Positions 61,337-64,000 of a DNA stretch of 64,000 nt are shown piece after piece. How positions within the stretch are numbered: position 1 is the stretch's first letter; each line of letters starts with the position of its first letter. The DNA is taken from positions 143,988-207,987 of the forward strand of contig CALXDJ010000001.1 of assembly GCA_944387035.1 (NCBI GenBank). The letters are read 5' to 3'. The position numbers were made by a program, and so were the translations under genes. Source of the DNA: an uncultured Oscillospiraceae bacterium. GTDB taxonomy: Bacteria; Bacillota; Clostridia; Oscillospirales; Oscillospiraceae. The notes under the pieces were generated by a model. The model searched no databases and had not been told where the DNA came from. It was given only the letters and a program-made list of their open reading frames with translations.

Positions 61337-62113
61337 ATGCGTTCCACCCCCGGTTCTGTACAATCCATAGACCGTGTTCTGGAGATCCTGGAGACCCTTT
61401 CCACCGCACCGCTTGGCATGTCTCTGTCCGACCTCTCCGCGGCCACAGGACTGCATATCAGCACCACGCACCGTCTGGTCAACGTTCTGACCGAACACGG
61501 ATATGCGCTGAAGGATTCCTCCAGCGGCAAATATCGCCTGACTCTGCGGACTTTTGAGATCGGCAGCCGGGTTTCCAGTGTGTGGAACCTGCTTTCGGCG
61601 GCAAAACCCCACCTGGATGAGTTGGCCGCCACCTCCCAGGAAGCCGTACACCTGGTGGAACGGGATGGCAACGGGATTGTGTACCTGTATAAGGCAGAGC
61701 CTTTCCAGCAGTTGGTGCGCATGGCCTCCCACGTAGGCCTGCGCAACCCCATGTATTGTACCGGTGTGGGCAAAAGCATCTTGGCCCTGCTGCCTCAGAA
61801 GGAAGCAGAGGAAATCTGGAACAGCGAAGAGATTCAGGCCTTCTCTCCCAGCACCATTACCACCTTCCCCGACATGATCAAGGAAATGGAACGCATTCGC
61901 ACCCGCGGATACGCCATTGACGATGAGGAGCATGAACCCGGGGTCCGATGCATCGCCGCTGCTATCCGCAACTGGGCCGGGGCGCCGGTGGCTGCCGTCA
62001 GCATTTCCGCTCCGGTCACCCGGATGGATGAAGCAACCATGGACCGACTGCTTCCCAAGCTGCTGGCCACTGTGGAAGAAATCAGCCGGATGCTGGGGTA
62101 TGCCCCTTCTTAA
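61337..62113 (+). CDS. IclR-family transcriptional regulator (KdgR-like)
   Basis: 258 residues: helix-turn-helix at 5-70 (LEILETLSTAPLGMSLSDLSAATGLHISTTHRLV) and effector domain with YCTGVGKSILALLP and a C-terminal AVSISAPVTRM strand. The ATG at 61337 has AAAAAGGAG upstream. It is divergent from eda-kdgK and convergent with a LarA-like gene, so it probably controls sugar-acid use; KDG is the classical effector of this family. Confidence 0.92.
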   Translation: MRSTPGSVQSIDRVLEILETLSTAPLGMSLSDLSAATGLHISTTHRLVNVLTEHGYALKDSSSGKYRLTLRTFEIGSRVSSVWNLLSAAKPHLDELAATSQEAVHLVERDGNGIVYLYKAEPFQQLVRMASHVGLRNPMYCTGVGKSILALLPQKEAEEIWNSEEIQAFSPSTITTFPDMIKEMERIRTRGYAIDDEEHEPGVRCIAAAIRNWAGAPVAAVSISAPVTRMDEATMDRLLPKLLATVEEISRMLGYAPS

Positions 62114-62125
62114 TGGAACTGCAAA

Positions 62126-62162
62126 GCAACAATGCCGCACGCTTATGCGTGCGGCATTGTTG
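62126..62162. terminator. hairpin between iclR and the second larA-like gene
   Basis: A 16-bp perfect stem (62127-62142 with 62147-62162, loop TTAT) sits between the convergent stops. Neither strand has a strong U-run (TATTCTC and GCTTTGC). Confidence 0.7.
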
Positions 62163-62176
62163 TATTCTCAGCGGGA

Positions 62177-63451
62177 TTAGACCGCCTGGAAACCGGTGAA
62201 GTTGTCGTTTTCATCGAAAGCAGGCTGATACAGCGTGCCGTCGGTGGACAGAGCGGGATTGGCTTCCACATCCTTGAGCAGGCTCTCAGACACATAGAAC
62301 TCGCCCATGTGCAGAGTATCCTTGGTCCACATCACCTTCAGGGGCTCGCCCAGATAGGGGCAGGTCCGGATGCAGAACTGCACGCACAGCTTATCGTTGT
62401 CCAGCATGGCAGGAATCCGCATATACTCCACGGTGATGGAGGTAATGCCGTTGGGATACGTCTCTTCGAAGGAACCCTTCTCCAGAATCCGGCGGGTCGT
62501 GGCGTCAGCATTGCCGATACCGTTGAAGTTGGCGCCGGTCTTGGGAGACAGATCCAGCACGCCGATGCGGTGAATGAAGGGCTTTTCACGATAATTGTAG
62601 GCACGGCCCACCACGTTGGGGTCCATACCGTCGCCGCTGATTTCCTTGCCGATCTGCTCGAGCATCAGCACGTCCACCTTCTCGAAGGGGATGGTCGCCA
62701 TCAGCTTCTTGGCCAGCAGCAGCAGCTCCGGCTCTTCCGTCTCGATGCACTCGTTGGGAATGGCACGGATCGTATGAGTCTGATGGAATGCGTTTTCCAC
62801 CAGGCCGATGGCAAAGGGAATGTTGCAGTTCTTCAGTGCCGTACGGCCGAAAGAGGGCACGTTGATGTGCATCAGATCGAAGCCGCGCATATGGCAAATG
62901 CTGGCGCCGTACTGCTTGCCCAGGCCGATGGCCAGCATCTTCATGATGCCGCTTTCAAAGGGGCCGTGGAAGTCGGTATGGGGCTTGATCCGGGCCACAG
63001 GCACGATGTAGTCGCAGGAGAGTGCAAAGGCATCCAGCCGCACATCCAGTCCCTCGGCAGACACACCCACCTTCTTGGTTTCCATGGTGGCATGGATCTC
63101 ACAGCCGCAGGCCTCTTCCGTAATGCCATAGTGTTCCAGAATGGCACGCTGACCCTCGGCAGTGGCACCGCCATGGCTGCCCATGGCAGGCACAATATAC
63201 GGCGTGGCGCCAATCCGCTTGAGTTCCTCGGCAAATGTCCGCAGAATCAGCACGCTGTTGGCAATTTCACGGCTGGCTGCGGTGAAGCAAACCGTGCTGC
63301 CGGGCTTAATGCGGTCCAGGGTGCCCTCGCGCTTAAGCGCGTCCCGCACAGCCTGGGCAACATCCTCAATATGGGTATCGTCCATCTTGTTTGCGACTTT
63401 GTAAAACTTAGGGATCTCAACGTCCTGGAGCAGTTCCTTTACAACGCCCAT
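62177..63451 (-). CDS. LarA-superfamily (DUF2088) putative nickel-pincer racemase/epimerase, second copy
   Basis: 424 residues, the same length and layout as the protein at 15351. Key residues are kept: SHGG, IKPH, IMK and a CHMRGF where the first copy has NIHHQ. The metal-ligand histidine of that last segment is present as Cys-His. MGSHGGATAEGQRAILEHYGITEEACGCEIHATMETKKVG is nearly identical to the first copy, so these are paralogues. It is downstream of a TRAP permease gene and next to eda-kdgK regulation, consistent with an epimerase for an imported sugar acid. The ATG at 63451 follows GAAAGGGTGATAAAA. Confidence 0.85.
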   Translation of the reverse strand: MGVVKELLQDVEIPKFYKVANKMDDTHIEDVAQAVRDALKREGTLDRIKPGSTVCFTAASREIANSVLILRTFAEELKRIGATPYIVPAMGSHGGATAEGQRAILEHYGITEEACGCEIHATMETKKVGVSAEGLDVRLDAFALSCDYIVPVARIKPHTDFHGPFESGIMKMLAIGLGKQYGASICHMRGFDLMHINVPSFGRTALKNCNIPFAIGLVENAFHQTHTIRAIPNECIETEEPELLLLAKKLMATIPFEKVDVLMLEQIGKEISGDGMDPNVVGRAYNYREKPFIHRIGVLDLSPKTGANFNGIGNADATTRRILEKGSFEETYPNGITSITVEYMRIPAMLDNDKLCVQFCIRTCPYLGEPLKVMWTKDTLHMGEFYVSESLLKDVEANPALSTDGTLYQPAFDENDNFTGFQAV

Positions 63452-63551
63452 TTTTATCACCCTTTCATAATATTTGGTACTTCTAGTAAATCACACCCTG
63501 CACGCAAGTGCAAGATTTTTCCTGGTGTACCATGTATATTTTTCTTGCGCG

Positions 63552-63591
63552 GAACCCCGGCGGCAGAAGCGTGCCTCCACCGCCGGGGTTC
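63552..63591 (-). terminator. hairpin between TRAP permease and larA-like genes, no U-tract
   Basis: A 12-bp perfect stem (63552-63563 with 63580-63591) lies 20 bases past the TRAP gene stop; A-rich sequence follows on the minus strand. It may reduce read-through from dctM into the larA-like gene. Confidence 0.5.
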
Positions 63592-63610
63592 TTCATACTA
63601 TTGGAAACAA

Positions 63611-64000
63611 TCAGCCGCCTGCAAACAAGTTGGGCAGGAACGTGATGAGTCCCGGCACCAATGTCATCAGGAACAGCACCACAACATATAGGAGTACCAT
63701 CGGCCAGATCTTCTTGAGCAGATCCAGCAAGGTAATCTTGGAGATTCCGATGCCGATGTACAGCACGTTGCCAACCGGCGGGGTAATCAGGCCGATGCAC
63801 AGGCCGTACACCATGGTAACACCGAACACGATGGGATCCATGCCGATATTGGTCACGATGGGCAGGAAGATCGGCGTCAGGATCGTCAGTGCCGGCGTCA
63901 CGTCCATAAAGAGGCCGACGATCAGCACGAACACGTTGATCAGGCACATGACCACCAGAGGATCGCTGGACAGTGCGCTGATGGCCGCTGCGATGGCCTG
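63611..64000 (-). CDS. TRAP transporter large permease (DctM), 5' part outside the window
   Basis: 130 C-terminal residues are visible; the reading frame runs off the window end at 64000. VMCLINVFVLIVGLFMDVTPALTILTPIFLPI and MVYGLCIGLITPPVGNVLYIGIGIS are the conserved DctM C-terminus with its PPVG loop. The TRAP system takes up C4-dicarboxylates or sugar acids with a sodium or proton gradient; the small permease and binding protein should lie just beyond the window. Context suggests a hexuronate or aldonate substrate. Confidence 0.92.
   Translation of the reverse strand, partial: QAIAAAISALSSDPLVVMCLINVFVLIVGLFMDVTPALTILTPIFLPIVTNIGMDPIVFGVTMVYGLCIGLITPPVGNVLYIGIGISKITLLDLLKKIWPMVLLYVVVLFLMTLVPGLITFLPNLFAGG

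Overview
The window (about 60 % GC, SD-led genes with AGGAGG-type sites, sigma-A-type promoters, many GTG/TTG starts) looks like chromosome of an anaerobic, endospore-forming, high-GC clostridial gut-type bacterium, most likely from the Oscillospiraceae (Flavonifractor/Intestinimonas/Oscillibacter-like lineages). Supporting signs are a single-chain pyruvate:ferredoxin oxidoreductase, rubredoxin, flavodoxin, SpoIIE, a TRAP transporter, a QueT-type ECF S-component and an orphan-SelD selenium cluster. I see no phage, IS element, CRISPR array, tRNA or rRNA; the genus call is inference.

Layout. 1-7.3 kb: partial DUF4173 membrane protein, SDR plus IclR regulator, then divergent nifJ-fabZ. 7.3-13.7 kb: five-gene minus-strand operon (metallophosphoesterase, sugar-type ABC importer), a probable non-coding RNA between two same-strand terminators, and a HAD phosphatase. 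13.8-16.7 kb: operon of a LarA-superfamily protein and a split UxaA/SuyAB-type lyase. 16.9-21 kb: SGNH hydrolase, sugar nucleotidyltransferase, and a Fur-family regulator with a metal ABC importer lacking its binding protein. 21.1-29.6 kb: the conserved rimP-nusA-rnpM-ylxQ-infB-rbfA-nrnA-truB-ribF operon. 29.6-33.3 kb: siroheme sulfite/nitrite reductase and an ECF sigma/anti-sigma operon with two membrane proteins. 33.5-37.3 kb: dCMP deaminase, a pyruvyltransferase-FrhB fusion, rubredoxin, and queT with a structured leader. 37.3-42.6 kb: dusB-sigma-anti-sigma operon and spoIIE. 42.6-45 kb: AEC transporter and a PfkB kinase. 45-49.7 kb: iron regulon (DUF3793, flavodoxin, feoA-feoA-feoB, Cys-rich protein, DtxR-type regulator) with five or more copies of an AGTTAG-N6-CTAACT operator. 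49.7-51.9 kb: ArsR-controlled arsenate reductase/thioredoxin/YraQ permease set. 52-54.3 kb: PqqD-like protein and an OPT transporter. 54.5-59.4 kb: selenium-mobilisation cluster (LysR, Csd-like, YedE, TusA-like, DUF3343, SelD). 59.4-64 kb: kdgK, eda, IclR, a second LarA-superfamily protein and the C-terminus of a TRAP permease.

How it fits together. Sugar-acid catabolism is the metabolic thread: TRAP uptake, two LarA-like (possibly nickel-dependent) epimerases, UxaA-type dehydratase, SDR, KDG kinase and KDPG aldolase lead to pyruvate, which NifJ oxidises to acetyl-CoA with reduced ferredoxin. Metal and metalloid handling is the second thread (Fur/Zur, Feo/DtxR, ArsR and SelD modules), each with its own recognisable operator or promoter. 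The most novel-looking elements are the repeated operator placed before individual genes of the feo locus, the LarA-like/split-lyase operon, the possible 6S-like RNA near 12.8 kb, the switch-like queT leader, and the pyruvyltransferase-FrhB fusion.
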